The notes beneath the pieces are model-generated. The model saw only the letters and a program-made list of their open reading frames with translations, searched no databases and was not told where the DNA came from. From the NCBI RefSeq assembly GCF_003270085.1, contig NZ_QFDQ01000026.1:1-62430 (forward strand): a stretch of DNA of 62,430 bases. The letters are read 5' to 3'. Source of the DNA: Streptomyces triticisoli. Its GTDB lineage: Bacteria; Actinomycetota; Actinomycetes; Streptomycetales; Streptomycetaceae. Shown piece after piece: positions 8,002-17,653 of this stretch. Position numbers and translations under genes: made by a program. The number at the start of each line of letters is the position of its first letter. Position 1 is the first letter of the stretch.

Positions 8002-9062
8002 CGCACGGCCTCCTGGGCTGCCGAGGCCTGACCGGCCCGAGCGAGGCCGAACTCCTCCTGCGCCCGGCGCACCATCTCCTCCGCGTGCCGCAGGCCGATA
8101 CGGGCCATCGTGCTGGCCAGGGCGGCCAGTTCGGCCGCCGTCTCCGTGCGGTCGCGGCCCAGGTGGGCCAGGGACTTGGCCAGACCCAGACGGGACAGCG
8201 CCTCGCCGCGCGGTTCGGTGATGGCCTGGAATTCCGCGAGCGCCTGCTCGTACCACTGTCGCGCCTCGGCGTAACGCCCCGCGCGATAGAGGACGTTGCC
8301 GCGCATCTTGTGGTTGTACGCCAGCGCACTGGTCAGGTCCATCGCGCGGCAGGTCTCCTCCGCCTCGCCGAGCAGCGCGAGCGCCCGCTCGGTGTCACCG
8401 TCGCGGGCGGACACCACGTCGGCGAGCCCGCGCAGCGCCCAGGCGTGGCCGCGCCGGTCGTCGGCGCGCGCGGCTATGTGGGCCGCCTCCTCGAACAACG
8501 CGTACGCGGTGTCGTGCGACCCGGTGTTGCGGTGCATCTGCGCGATGCCCTCCAGCGCCCACACCGTGTGCCGCGCCTCGCCGCGCCGCCGCGCCTCGGC
8601 GAGCAGTTGCTCGTGCAGCCGGCCGACAGCCTCGTAGTCGCCCTGGATGCGGCCGGTCTCCGCGAGTCCGGCCAGCGAGTAGCCGCGGACGACGACGTCC
8701 CCGCCGCGCTCGCCGAGTTCCGCCGCGAGCCCGAGCAGTCGCCAGGCCAGTGCGAACGCCCCGCGCTGCCGGGCCAGCGTGCCGCCGCTCCACAGCGCCC
8801 AGGCCATCGCGGCCGTGTCCCCGGCCTCCCGGGCGGCCCGGTAGCTGGCCTTCCAGGCCAGGTCCGCCTCCCTGGTCTGCCCGAGCCGCCGGTGTGCCTC
8901 CGCGATCGCCAGCCCGGAACGTGCCGCCTCGCCCGGTTGTCCGGCCCGTTCCGCGGCGGCCAGTTGCTCTCTCCCGGCGGCCAGGACCTCGGTCAGCGAG
9001 GAGTTCACGGACAGGGAGGTGAGGGCGCCCTGGTACTCCGGGGCGAATGCCTTGCCGTACAT
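7998..9062 (-). CDS. Tetratricopeptide-repeat (TPR) protein
   Basis: 354 residues from ATG 9060-9062, chosen because GAAAGG lies six bases upstream; the 19-codon upstream extension runs through the palindromic operator region. The product is almost entirely helical, with about seven to eight 40-residue repeats of TPR type (for example AYNHKMRGNVLYRAGRYAEA, ARQWYEQALAEFQAI). No DNA-binding or catalytic domain is visible. It is the first gene of a two-gene operon with the polyprenyl synthase; it may scaffold or regulate it. The N-terminal 25 residues are not TPR-like. Confidence 0.8.
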   Translation of the reverse strand: MYGKAFAPEYQGALTSLSVNSSLTEVLAAGREQLAAAERAGQPGEAARSGLAIAEAHRRLGQTREADLAWKASYRAAREAGDTAAMAWALWSGGTLARQRGAFALAWRLLGLAAELGERGGDVVVRGYSLAGLAETGRIQGDYEAVGRLHEQLLAEARRRGEARHTVWALEGIAQMHRNTGSHDTAYALFEEAAHIAARADDRRGHAWALRGLADVVSARDGDTERALALLGEAEETCRAMDLTSALAYNHKMRGNVLYRAGRYAEARQWYEQALAEFQAITEPRGEALSRLGLAKSLAHLGRDRTETAAELAALASTMARIGLRHAEEMVRRAQEEFGLARAGQASAAQEAVR

Positions 9063-9073
9063 GTGCACCTTTC

Positions 9074-9103
9074 TATACGCTGTGCGTATACACAATGTGT
9101 ATA
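9074..9103. promoter_or_regulatory. Two overlapping palindromes upstream of the TPR-prenyl synthase operon
   Basis: TATACGC-TGT-GCGTATA (9074-9090) and TATACACA-A-TGTGTATA (9087-9103) are both perfect inverted repeats and share the central TATA. They start 12 bases upstream of the TPR start codon, in an AT-rich island within very GC-rich DNA. The shape is that of a double operator for a dimeric repressor (TetR, GntR/YtrA or PadR type) that would overlap the promoter. No regulator gene is next to it. Confidence 0.65.
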
Positions 9104-9228
9104 GTGCGTCGGAAACCACCCTCGGCCCACACGGACCAGAGTGGTCGGCTGTCGCCGTTCAAGACGCGGGCACGCGCGGCGGGGTTGCCCGTGCGACGCA
9201 GATCACCTTCTGCGAACGCCCGCCTTCC

Positions 9229-9906
9229 TCAGTGCTGTTGGGGTTTGTGCGCCTTCGCCTCGCTCGGCCGGACGACGACGTATCCCTCGCCCCGCAGCAT
9301 CAGCTGCACCACCTCGCCGGATCCGCCGCGCAGCATCGAGCCGATCGACTGCGAGCGGTGCAGTGACGGCTGCAGCCGGGCGGTCCAGCCGACCACCGCG
9401 TCCGTGTCGACGTACACCGGCTGCTCCGGCGTGACCGGTATGACCAGCGGGCTGCCCTCGCACACCAGGCCCAGGAGGCCCTGCCCGGTGAACACGCTGT
9501 TGAACAGCCCGCCGCCGACGACCCCCGACCCCTTGACCGTCGTGATCCGGTACGACAGCGTCGCGTCGAAACACAGGACGTTGCGGCCGTTGACGGTGAA
9601 CTCGTCACCGGGCTCGACCTCGACGATGAAACAGTTCTGCGCCTCCTGCGCGAACCAGGCCTCGCCCCGCCCGTGCACCGCCATCAGCGGCAGCCCCTCC
9701 CCGGTGACCGCACGCTTGAGCATGCCGCCCACGCCCTGGCCCTTGCGCTCGAACCGCAGGTCGCCGCGGAAGGCCACCATCGAGCCCTGACGGGCGAACA
9801 TCTCGCCGTCCACCGTGTACCTGAGGCACTTGGCGTTCTCGACCGACATGCCCGGCGCGATCGCGGGCCGCACCACGTGCTCACTGGAAAAGAGATCACC
9901 CTTCAT
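9229..9906 (-). CDS. AIM24 family protein
   Basis: 225 residues from ATG 9904-9906 (MKGDLF). The body has the beta-sandwich pattern of AIM24/TIGR00266 proteins: repeated short strands with glycine turns, MLKRAVTGEGLPLMAVHG, GQGLLGLVCEGSPLVIPV and the end GEVVQLMLRGEGYVVV. Bacterial members are of unknown role; mitochondrial Aim24 affects inner-membrane organisation. It ends 166 bases upstream of the palindromes at 9074-9103 and starts 38 bases downstream of the serine hydrolase stop, so it may be cotranscribed with the latter. Confidence 0.85.
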   Translation of the reverse strand: MKGDLFSSEHVVRPAIAPGMSVENAKCLRYTVDGEMFARQGSMVAFRGDLRFERKGQGVGGMLKRAVTGEGLPLMAVHGRGEAWFAQEAQNCFIVEVEPGDEFTVNGRNVLCFDATLSYRITTVKGSGVVGGGLFNSVFTGQGLLGLVCEGSPLVIPVTPEQPVYVDTDAVVGWTARLQPSLHRSQSIGSMLRGGSGEVVQLMLRGEGYVVVRPSEAKAHKPQQH

Positions 9907-9944
9907 GCGGGCATCCTGACGCGAAGGAGCCGGTTCCGCCAGGC

Positions 9945-11415
<1,471 letters not shown>

Positions 11416-11766
11416 TCAGCGCAGCATGTCCGCCCAGTTCGCGGGGACACGGCCCGCCGGGCCGGGCACCGGCTGGTCCGCCGGGTGGCTCACCGGGGGT
11501 GCGAGTTCGGGGCCGGTCTCGTACAACTCGTTCGCGTCGTAGTTCCAGAACCAGCCCTCGCCCGGCTCGTAGCTGCGGATCACCGGGTGTCCGGTGGCCC
11601 GGTGGTGGGCGGTGGCGTGCTTGCCGGGGGAGTCGTCGCAGCAGCCGATGTGCCCGCACTGCGCGCAGCGCCGCAGGTGGAGCCACCAGCCGCCGGCTGT
11701 GTCGCACTCGACACAGCCGGTGCCGCTCGGCGGGACGCGGGGGTCGATTCCGGTGTCGCTGGTCAT
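11416..11766 (-). CDS. UBP-type zinc finger protein
   Basis: 116 residues. The Zn-UBP pattern is clear: CVECDTAGGWWLHLRRCAQCG, then IGCCDDSPGKHATAHHRATGHPV. These Cys/His ligands match the zinc finger that in eukaryotes binds the free C-terminus of ubiquitin. Streptomyces has no ubiquitin, so the bacterial ligand is unknown; a free C-terminal tail is a reasonable guess. Its ATG (11764-11766) overlaps the stop of the upstream kinase gene as ATGA, so it is translationally coupled to the two-component genes. Confidence 0.85.
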   Translation of the reverse strand: MTSDTGIDPRVPPSGTGCVECDTAGGWWLHLRRCAQCGHIGCCDDSPGKHATAHHRATGHPVIRSYEPGEGWFWNYDANELYETGPELAPPVSHPADQPVPGPAGRVPANWADMLR

Positions 11767-13280
11767 GCCGGCTCCTGGGATGTCGTACGATCCTCGGACG
11801 CGAGCGGTGGGCCGCCGGGCGCGGCGGAGGCGAGCGCGGTGCCGTCGGGTTCGACGGCGGTCAGGGGCAGCAGCACCCGGAAACGGGTGTCGCCCGGCAC
11901 CGACTCCACGTCGAGGTTGCCGTGGTGCTTGTTGACGATGATCCGCCGGGAGATGTCCAGTCCCAGACCGGTGCCCCGGCCGACCGGCTTGGTGGTGAAG
12001 AACGGGTCGAAGATGCGGTCACGGATCTCCGGCGGGACGCCCGGCCCGGTGTCGCGGAACTCCACCAGGAGCCGGTCGTGGTGGAGCGCGGTGCGCACGG
12101 TCAGCGTGCCGTCGCCGCCCGCGCCGTCCATCGCGCAGACCGCGTTGTCGATCAAGTTGGTCCACACCTGGTTCAGTTCGGCCGGGTAGGCGGGGATCCG
12201 CGGCAGCGTACGGTCGTACTCCTTGACGACCCTGATGCGCGGCCCGATCTTGCCCGACAGCATCAGCAGCGTGCTGTCGAGGAGTTCGTGCACGTCGGCG
12301 ACCTGATAGGGGGCGCGGTCCAGCTGGGAGTACTGCTTGGCGGCGTCCACCAGCCGGGACACGCGGGTGGTGGAGTCCGCGATCTCGTCCATGAGCAGCT
12401 CGGTCTCCACCGTGTAGTTGAGCCAGCCCACGGCGCCCGGCAGGATCTCCTCCTCGACGGCCGCCGCGACCTGTTCCAGCCAGTCCACGTCGAGTCCGGC
12501 CTGCACGAAGGTCGGCGCGAGCTGCCAGCCCTGCTCGATGCCGTGGTCCTGAAGCCAGTCGGTGAGGGCGTCCTCGCGGTCGGCCGCCTCCAGCGGGGTG
12601 AGCACCGGTGCCTTGGCGACCCGCTCGGCGGTACGCTGCTGGATGTCGATGAGACTCGCCAACTGGTCCCGGGAGAAGGGACCTTCGGCGATGAGGGCAA
12701 GCTTGTGGCGCATCCGGGCCACCCGCTCCCGCAGCGTCGCGGTGGCCCGGACGGCCGCCGCCGCGGGGTTGTTGAGCTCATGGGTGAGCCCGGCGGACAG
12801 TGAGCCCAGCGCCAGCAGCCGCTCGCGCTGTCCGACGGCCGCCTGGGTGCTCTTCGACCCGAAGAACAGCCCCTCCAGCAGGTGAACCGCCATGGGGAAC
12901 CACTCGCGCATGATGTCCGCGAACGTCCCGGCGGGCAGCACGAAGAACCGCGTCGGCTCCGTGACCCGCATCGAGTTGTTGTAGACCTGCCGCAGCCGGT
13001 CCCCGAGGTACGCCTGCATGGCGCCCGCGTACACCCCGGGCTGCGAGGTCCGGGTGACCTCCACGTCCTCGCCGCCGACCCGGCGGGAGAGCACCACAGT
13101 GCCCTCGACCATCACGTAGAAGCAGTCGGCCGGCTCGCCCTCGGTGTAGACCGGGCCGGGGTCGAACCGCTCTACCCGCCCCTCACGGCACAGCCGGCCC
13201 AGCTGTTCGCCCGACAGCTTCTCGAACAGGAACAGCGAGCCGATCTCCCTCGGGCTGCACGGCACCGGCCGGCCGCTCAC
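11763..13280 (-). CDS. Cyclic-nucleotide-binding-domain sensor histidine kinase
   Basis: 505 residues, soluble. Residues 10-130 form a CRP-like cyclic nucleotide-binding domain (YTEGEPADCFYVMVEGTVVL). A dimerisation/phosphoacceptor region follows with His167 in LTHELNNPAAAA, then a HATPase domain with N-box NLIDNAVCAM, G1 DTGPGVP, F-box FDPFFTTK and G2 GRGTGLGL. All catalytic boxes are intact. It should autophosphorylate and pass phosphate to the fused response regulator encoded just upstream. The GTG start overlaps that gene's stop (GTGA at 13277-13280). Ligand (cAMP or other) is not determined. Confidence 0.9.
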   Translation of the reverse strand: MSGRPVPCSPREIGSLFLFEKLSGEQLGRLCREGRVERFDPGPVYTEGEPADCFYVMVEGTVVLSRRVGGEDVEVTRTSQPGVYAGAMQAYLGDRLRQVYNNSMRVTEPTRFFVLPAGTFADIMREWFPMAVHLLEGLFFGSKSTQAAVGQRERLLALGSLSAGLTHELNNPAAAAVRATATLRERVARMRHKLALIAEGPFSRDQLASLIDIQQRTAERVAKAPVLTPLEAADREDALTDWLQDHGIEQGWQLAPTFVQAGLDVDWLEQVAAAVEEEILPGAVGWLNYTVETELLMDEIADSTTRVSRLVDAAKQYSQLDRAPYQVADVHELLDSTLLMLSGKIGPRIRVVKEYDRTLPRIPAYPAELNQVWTNLIDNAVCAMDGAGGDGTLTVRTALHHDRLLVEFRDTGPGVPPEIRDRIFDPFFTTKPVGRGTGLGLDISRRIIVNKHHGNLDVESVPGDTRFRVLLPLTAVEPDGTALASAAPGGPPLASEDRTTSQEPA

Positions 13281-14953
13281 GACTGCTCCAGGTACCGGTG
13301 GACGAGCATCACGGCCATGGCTCCCTCTCCTACGGCGGACGCGACCCGCTTGGCGGACTGAGCACGCACGTCACCCGCGACGAACACGCCGGGCACATTG
13401 GTCTCCAGGTGGTACGGCGGCCGGTCCAGCTCCCAGCCGGCGGGCGGCCGTCCGTCGGGCGTCAGGTCGGGCCCGGCCAGGATGAACCCGCGCCCGTCCC
13501 GCAGCACCGTGCCGTCCAGCCAGTCGGTCAGCGGGGCCGCGCCGATGAATACGAACATCCACTGCGTGTCGACGAGTTCACTCCGCCCGCTCGCCGTGTC
13601 GCGCAGGGTCAGCCGCTCCAGGTGGCCGGAGCCGTGCGCGGCCTCCACCACGGTGCCCGTGCGCACCGCGATGTTGGGCGCCTCCTCGATCTGCTGGATC
13701 AGGTAGTACGACATCGACGCCGCCAGCGACGGCCCGCGCACCAGCAGGGTCACCGACTTGGCGCCCCGGGCCAGGTACATCGCCGCCTGCCCCGCCGAGT
13801 TGGCACCGCCCACGATGTAGACGTCCTGCCCCTGGCAGGAGGGCGCCTCGGTCAGCGCCGAGCCGTAGAACACCCCGCAGCCGGTCAGGTCCCGCGCGCC
13901 GGCCGCGGGCAGCTGCCGGTAGGACACGCCGGTCGCCAGGATCACGCTGTGCGCGGCGACCGCGGTGCCGTCCGAGAACCGTACGGTCCGCGCCGCGCCG
14001 CCCACCTCCAGGCCCGTCACCTCGCGCGTGGTGAGGATCTCGGCGCCGAACCTCGCCGCCTGCCGTCGGGCCCGGTCGGTGAGCTGGGCGCCGGAGACGC
14101 CGTCCGGGAAGCCCAGGTAGTTCTCGATCCGGGAGCTCTGCCCGGCCTGCCCGCCGGTCGCCGAGCGCTCCACCAGCACCGTCCGCAGCCCCTCCGAGGC
14201 CCCGTACACGGCCGCGCCGAGCCCGGCCGGGCCGCCGCCGACCACGACGAGGTCGTAGAAGTCGGCCGCCGGTGTCGTCGCCAGCCCTACCCGGGCCGCG
14301 AGCTCGGTCGCCTCCGGCTCCAGCAGGGGCGTGCCGTCCGGGGTGACCACCAGCGGCAGCCGCTGCCCGTCCTGCCCGGCGGCGGCCAGCAGCCGCCTGC
14401 CCTCGGGCTCGTCGCAGGAGTACCAGCGGTAGGGCACCTGGTTGCGGGCCAGGAACTCCCGTACCGCCGACGACCGCGCGGACCAGCGGTGCCCGACCAC
14501 CTTGGTGCTGGGCACCGGCCGGTGGTCGCTGCTCCGCCAGGCCTGCAGCAGGTCGTCCAGGACCGGATAGAGCTTCTCCTCGGGCGGATCCCAGGGCTTG
14601 AGGAGGTAGTGGTCCAGGTCGACGACGTTGATCGCGTCGATCGCCGCATTGGTGTCCGCGTACGCGGTCAGCAGCACCCGCCGCGCGCCCGGGTACACGT
14701 CCAGGGCCTGTTCGAGGAACTCGATGCCGTTCATCCGCGGCATCCGGAAGTCGGCCAGGAGGACGGCGACCAGGTCGCCGCGCAGCTTCAGCTCGCGCAG
14801 CGCCTCCAGGGCGGACTCGCCGGACTCCGCGCGCACGATCCGGTACGAGGCGCCGTAGCGCCGCCGGAGGTCCCGGGCGACGGCGCGGGAGACCCCCGGG
14901 TCGTCGTCCACGGTCATGATGACGGTCCGCGTCGGCTCCACGGCCTGTGCCAT
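13277..14953 (-). CDS. Response regulator-flavoprotein (thioredoxin reductase-like) fusion
   Basis: 558 residues from ATG 14951-14953. Residues 10-135 are a receiver domain with Asp17/18, phospho-acceptor Asp68, Thr96 and Lys119. About 150-226 is a thioredoxin/glutaredoxin-like region without a CxxC pair. From 232 on is a thioredoxin-reductase-like FAD/NAD(P) domain: GGGPAG at 239-244, VGGANSAG at 381-388, and VFVAGDVR near the end. The redox CxxC expected just before the NADPH loop is absent; that stretch reads GSALTEAPSC. It is the first gene of an overlapping operon with a histidine kinase and a zinc finger. The output is probably FAD-based redox chemistry or sensing controlled by phosphorylation. 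Confidence 0.9.
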   Translation of the reverse strand: MAQAVEPTRTVIMTVDDDPGVSRAVARDLRRRYGASYRIVRAESGESALEALRELKLRGDLVAVLLADFRMPRMNGIEFLEQALDVYPGARRVLLTAYADTNAAIDAINVVDLDHYLLKPWDPPEEKLYPVLDDLLQAWRSSDHRPVPSTKVVGHRWSARSSAVREFLARNQVPYRWYSCDEPEGRRLLAAAGQDGQRLPLVVTPDGTPLLEPEATELAARVGLATTPAADFYDLVVVGGGPAGLGAAVYGASEGLRTVLVERSATGGQAGQSSRIENYLGFPDGVSGAQLTDRARRQAARFGAEILTTREVTGLEVGGAARTVRFSDGTAVAAHSVILATGVSYRQLPAAGARDLTGCGVFYGSALTEAPSCQGQDVYIVGGANSAGQAAMYLARGAKSVTLLVRGPSLAASMSYYLIQQIEEAPNIAVRTGTVVEAAHGSGHLERLTLRDTASGRSELVDTQWMFVFIGAAPLTDWLDGTVLRDGRGFILAGPDLTPDGRPPAGWELDRPPYHLETNVPGVFVAGDVRAQSAKRVASAVGEGAMAVMLVHRYLEQS

Positions 14954-15055
14954 GTTCTGCCATCCCGCGTGGTGGTCGGATCGGCGGCCCGGTGCGCCTC
15001 TGCCGCCACCGCGCCGGTTCCCGCCCATCGTATGTTCGATCGTCCCGATGTGCTC

Positions 15056-15061
15056 GGGTAT
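15056..15061 (+). promoter_or_regulatory. Possible SigB-type -10 element upstream of the universal stress gene
   Basis: GGGTAT matches the -10 of SigB-type promoters in Streptomyces (GGGTAC/T) and lies 95 bases upstream of the stress protein start. I find no GNNT -35 at the required 14-16 base spacing, so support is weak. Confidence 0.2.
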
Positions 15062-15155
15062 GCGGCTGGGCGGCTGTCCCGCCCGGCCGCTTCCGTGATC
15101 ACCCGGTGGGGGAGACTGGACCGAGGACGGCTCACTACACAGGGAGGCAGACGGC

Positions 15156-16028
15156 ATGACGCGGCCGATCACGGCAGGGGTGGACGGATCGGAGGAGAGC
15201 CTCGCCGCGCTGGCGTGGGCGGGACGGGAGGCCGAGCGCCGCGGGCTGCCGCTGCGCCTGGTGCACGCCTGGCGCTTCGAGGCGCACGACGCCTTCGACG
15301 CGGGCGACCGGGACACCCAGCGGCAGTGGGTGCGCGACGGCCTCGCCGAGGCCGCCCGGACGGTCACCGAACGCCACCCGGACCTGACGGTGACCACCGA
15401 CGTCGTGGAGGACGGCGCCGTGGACGGGCTCCTCGCCGCCGCGGCGCAGTCGGAGATGCTGGTGCTCGGTTCACGCGGCCAGGGTGCCCTCGTCGGGTTC
15501 CTGGTCGGTTCCGTCGGACAGCAGGTGATCATCGAGGCCGTACGGCCCGTCGTGCTGGTGCGCGCCGGGGACGAGCCTGCCGCCGAGGCCGCGGGCCGGG
15601 AGATCGTCGTCGGCCAGCACGGAGCCTCGCAGGACAGCGCCGGCGCCCTGCGGTTCGCGTTCGAGACCGCCGCCGCCCGCGGCGCCACCGTCCGCGCCGT
15701 ACGGGCCTGGACGCTGCCGCCGGTGTTCGCCTACAGCCCCGGCTCGCTCAAGCTGCTCGACGAGGCCGGCGGGCTGGAGCCGTACGAGCGCAAGGCACTG
15801 GCCGCTGCGCTCCAGCCGTGGCGCGAGCGCTTCCCGGACGTCCCCGTCGTCGAACACGTGGAGATGGGCAGCGCCGGCCAGGTGCTGCTGGCGGCGGCCG
15901 AGCGGCCCCAGCTGATGGTCGTGGGCCGGCGCGCCCACCGCACGGCGGTGGGCGCGCGGATCGGCTCCGTCGCGCACGGGATGCTGCACCACGCAGGCTG
16001 CCCGGTGGCCGTCGTCCCGCACACCTGA
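15156..16028 (+). CDS. Universal stress protein, tandem UspA domains
   Basis: 290 residues made of two UspA domains (about 1-140 and 150-290). The first has the ATP-binding pattern GSRGQGALVGFLVGSVG; the second has GRRAHRTAVGARIGS, with the first glycines partly changed. The protein is likely cytoplasmic and probably binds ATP. It is divergent from the response regulator-flavoprotein operon, sharing a 202-base intergenic region, which links it to stress or redox control. An ATG at 15156 follows a GGGAGG site. Confidence 0.9.
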   Translation: MTRPITAGVDGSEESLAALAWAGREAERRGLPLRLVHAWRFEAHDAFDAGDRDTQRQWVRDGLAEAARTVTERHPDLTVTTDVVEDGAVDGLLAAAAQSEMLVLGSRGQGALVGFLVGSVGQQVIIEAVRPVVLVRAGDEPAAEAAGREIVVGQHGASQDSAGALRFAFETAAARGATVRAVRAWTLPPVFAYSPGSLKLLDEAGGLEPYERKALAAALQPWRERFPDVPVVEHVEMGSAGQVLLAAAERPQLMVVGRRAHRTAVGARIGSVAHGMLHHAGCPVAVVPHT

Positions 16029-16091
16029 GTCACCGCGGCGCCGGGGGTTCCGGCGTCCGGGTGTGGGGAACCGCGTGAACAGCCCCGCGGG

Positions 16092-16859
16092 TCAAGGCGG
16101 CTGGAGCGGGCCCTGGCGCGCGCGTTCCCGGGCCCGGCGCGCGGCCTGCTTCAGCGGGCCGCGGTGCGCGGGGCCGTGTCCGGGCAGCGTCACGTCCGCG
16201 TCGAGCTGTTCGAGCACGTCCAGCGAGGCCAGCGCCTGGGCGCGTTCGTGGTGGAACATGTCGGGCAGCAGCTGCGGGCCCCGGATGCGCGAGGTGGGGT
16301 GGCCGCTGACCAGGGCGTCGCCGGAGACCACCACGCCGGTGTCCGGGAGGTGGAAGACGGTGTGGCCCCGCGTGTGGCCGGGCGTGTGCACGGGCACGGG
16401 CCGCCCGGGCAGGTCCAGCGGGCCCGCCACCGGGAACGGCTCGGGCGCGGCGACCGGGATGTGCGCGGTGCCGCCGGCGCGGAGCGCGTGCACCGCCCAG
16501 GGCAGCACGCCCGGCCGCCAGCCGTTGCGCAGCACCCGCCCGACGCCGACCTGGTGCAGGAACTCCCGCCGCGCGTGCGGCACTTCGGCCTCGTGCAGAC
16601 GTACCGGGGTGCCGTAGGTGGCGCGCAGGTACTCGGCCGAGCCCAGATGGTCGTTGTGCGCGTGGGTGATCAGCACGGCCACCACCGCCTCGGGTGTACT
16701 GCCCACCGCGGTCAGTGAGTCGAGCAGCCGCTGCCGGTCGCCGGGGTAGCCGGTGTCGATCAGTGTGGCCGCGTCGCCCTCGGTGAGGATCACCCAGTTG
16801 GTGTTGCTGCCGTGCACCAGGTAGGTGCCGTCGGCGATCTGCTGAACGTCCACGCGCAT
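16092..16859 (-). CDS. MBL-fold metallo-hydrolase
   Basis: 255 residues from ATG 16857-16859, five bases after GAGGAG; the 45-codon upstream extension lacks coding character. The metal site is intact: THAHNDH (H-x-H-x-D-H), a later HTPGHTRGH, SGDALVSG with the bridging Asp, and LPGHGPAH. This is the pattern of binuclear zinc or iron hydrolases such as glyoxalase II-like and lactonase-like enzymes. The substrate cannot be assigned. It is convergent with the universal stress gene; a short CGCCGG-GGGTT-CCGGCG hairpin lies between them. Confidence 0.87.
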   Translation of the reverse strand: MRVDVQQIADGTYLVHGSNTNWVILTEGDAATLIDTGYPGDRQRLLDSLTAVGSTPEAVVAVLITHAHNDHLGSAEYLRATYGTPVRLHEAEVPHARREFLHQVGVGRVLRNGWRPGVLPWAVHALRAGGTAHIPVAAPEPFPVAGPLDLPGRPVPVHTPGHTRGHTVFHLPDTGVVVSGDALVSGHPTSRIRGPQLLPDMFHHERAQALASLDVLEQLDADVTLPGHGPAHRGPLKQAARRARERARQGPLQPP

Positions 16860-17224
16860 CGATCTCCTCGCATCCCGGTGGCGGCCCTGCAGGGACAGCC
16901 AACCAGACGGGTCCGGGTTCGGGGCACGTCCCACGCCCCGGCAGCTCCGCATCGGCTGGAAAGCCAGGGCTGCGCTGCTTGTGAGTGAGTTCACCGAGAT
17001 GTGACTGGATTGATCGGTAATGCAAGTTTTAACCTCTTTGGAGGCATGTGATCCTCATAGGCGATTTCCGCAGCGCGGCGGACGGTCGCGAAGCAGGAGC
17101 GGGTCAAGCGGTGATCCGACGGACAACCGCCGTTCCGGGCAGAGACTTCAGGGCGCATGAGGAAGATGCGGTGCCCTTCGGCGCCGCATCACCGAAGGGC
17201 ATCTCGAGCCCGGAAGGTGGACAA
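16860..17224. other. Intergenic region, divergent promoters likely
   Basis: 365 bases between the MBL gene and the Cys-rich hypothetical gene. The part around 16990-17045 is unusually AT-rich for this genome, consistent with a promoter. An open frame from GTG 17048 exists but its codons have weak third-position G/C bias, so I treat it as leader. Confidence 0.4.
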
Positions 17225-17653
17225 GTGAGCGAAGACGCCGTGTGGGTCCGGGGCGTGACCGGCATCCAACTGCACCACGTCACCGATCTCCAGGATGCCC
17301 GGCGATTCCTGGGCAACGCCGTCATGGCACTGAACGCCGCCCATGTGAGAACGGGCGACGCCAGGTTCTCCGCTCTCGCGGACCAACTCAAAGCCATGGT
17401 TGCCGCAGCGCGCGATCTGGAGGGCGAGGCCCAGGAGCGCATGCACCAGCTGCACTCGACGGATCCCGAGCGGTTCGTGCGCTGCAGGGAGGGCGAGGAG
17501 CCCTGGCCGGACGAGCTCCAGGCGGGCTTCGTTCCGCGCCACACCTGTCAGGACAAGTGCCTCTACCACGATCATGGGGTGCTGGACGGAATCCTGCAGT
17601 GCACCTGCGGCCGACCCCCGTGCCGCGCGTGTGCGATAGCGGGCGCGTCCTGA
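17225..17653 (+). CDS. Hypothetical protein with Cys/His-rich C-terminus
   Basis: 142 residues from GTG 17225 with GGAAGGTGG just upstream. The N-terminal two thirds are helical (ARRFLGNAVMALNAAHV, QLKAMVAAARDLEG). The C-terminus has HTCQDKCLYHDHG, then CTCGRPPCRAC: seven cysteines and several histidines that could bind zinc or an Fe-S cluster. I do not recognise the family. An alternative GTG start at 17048, with a GGAGG three bases upstream, would add 59 residues but with poor codon bias. Confidence 0.6.
   Translation: MSEDAVWVRGVTGIQLHHVTDLQDARRFLGNAVMALNAAHVRTGDARFSALADQLKAMVAAARDLEGEAQERMHQLHSTDPERFVRCREGEEPWPDELQAGFVPRHTCQDKCLYHDHGVLDGILQCTCGRPPCRACAIAGAS

Noticed and set aside
5882..8221. 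779-residue open frame on the plus strand
   Set aside because: Antisense to the PLP dehydratase and prenyl synthase, which have clear motifs; Ser/Arg/Thr-rich without any domain.
17048..17224. Longer N-terminus for the Cys-rich hypothetical protein
   Set aside because: GTG 17048 is only three bases from GGAGG and the 59 extra codons lack third-position G/C bias; GTG 17225 has a better site.
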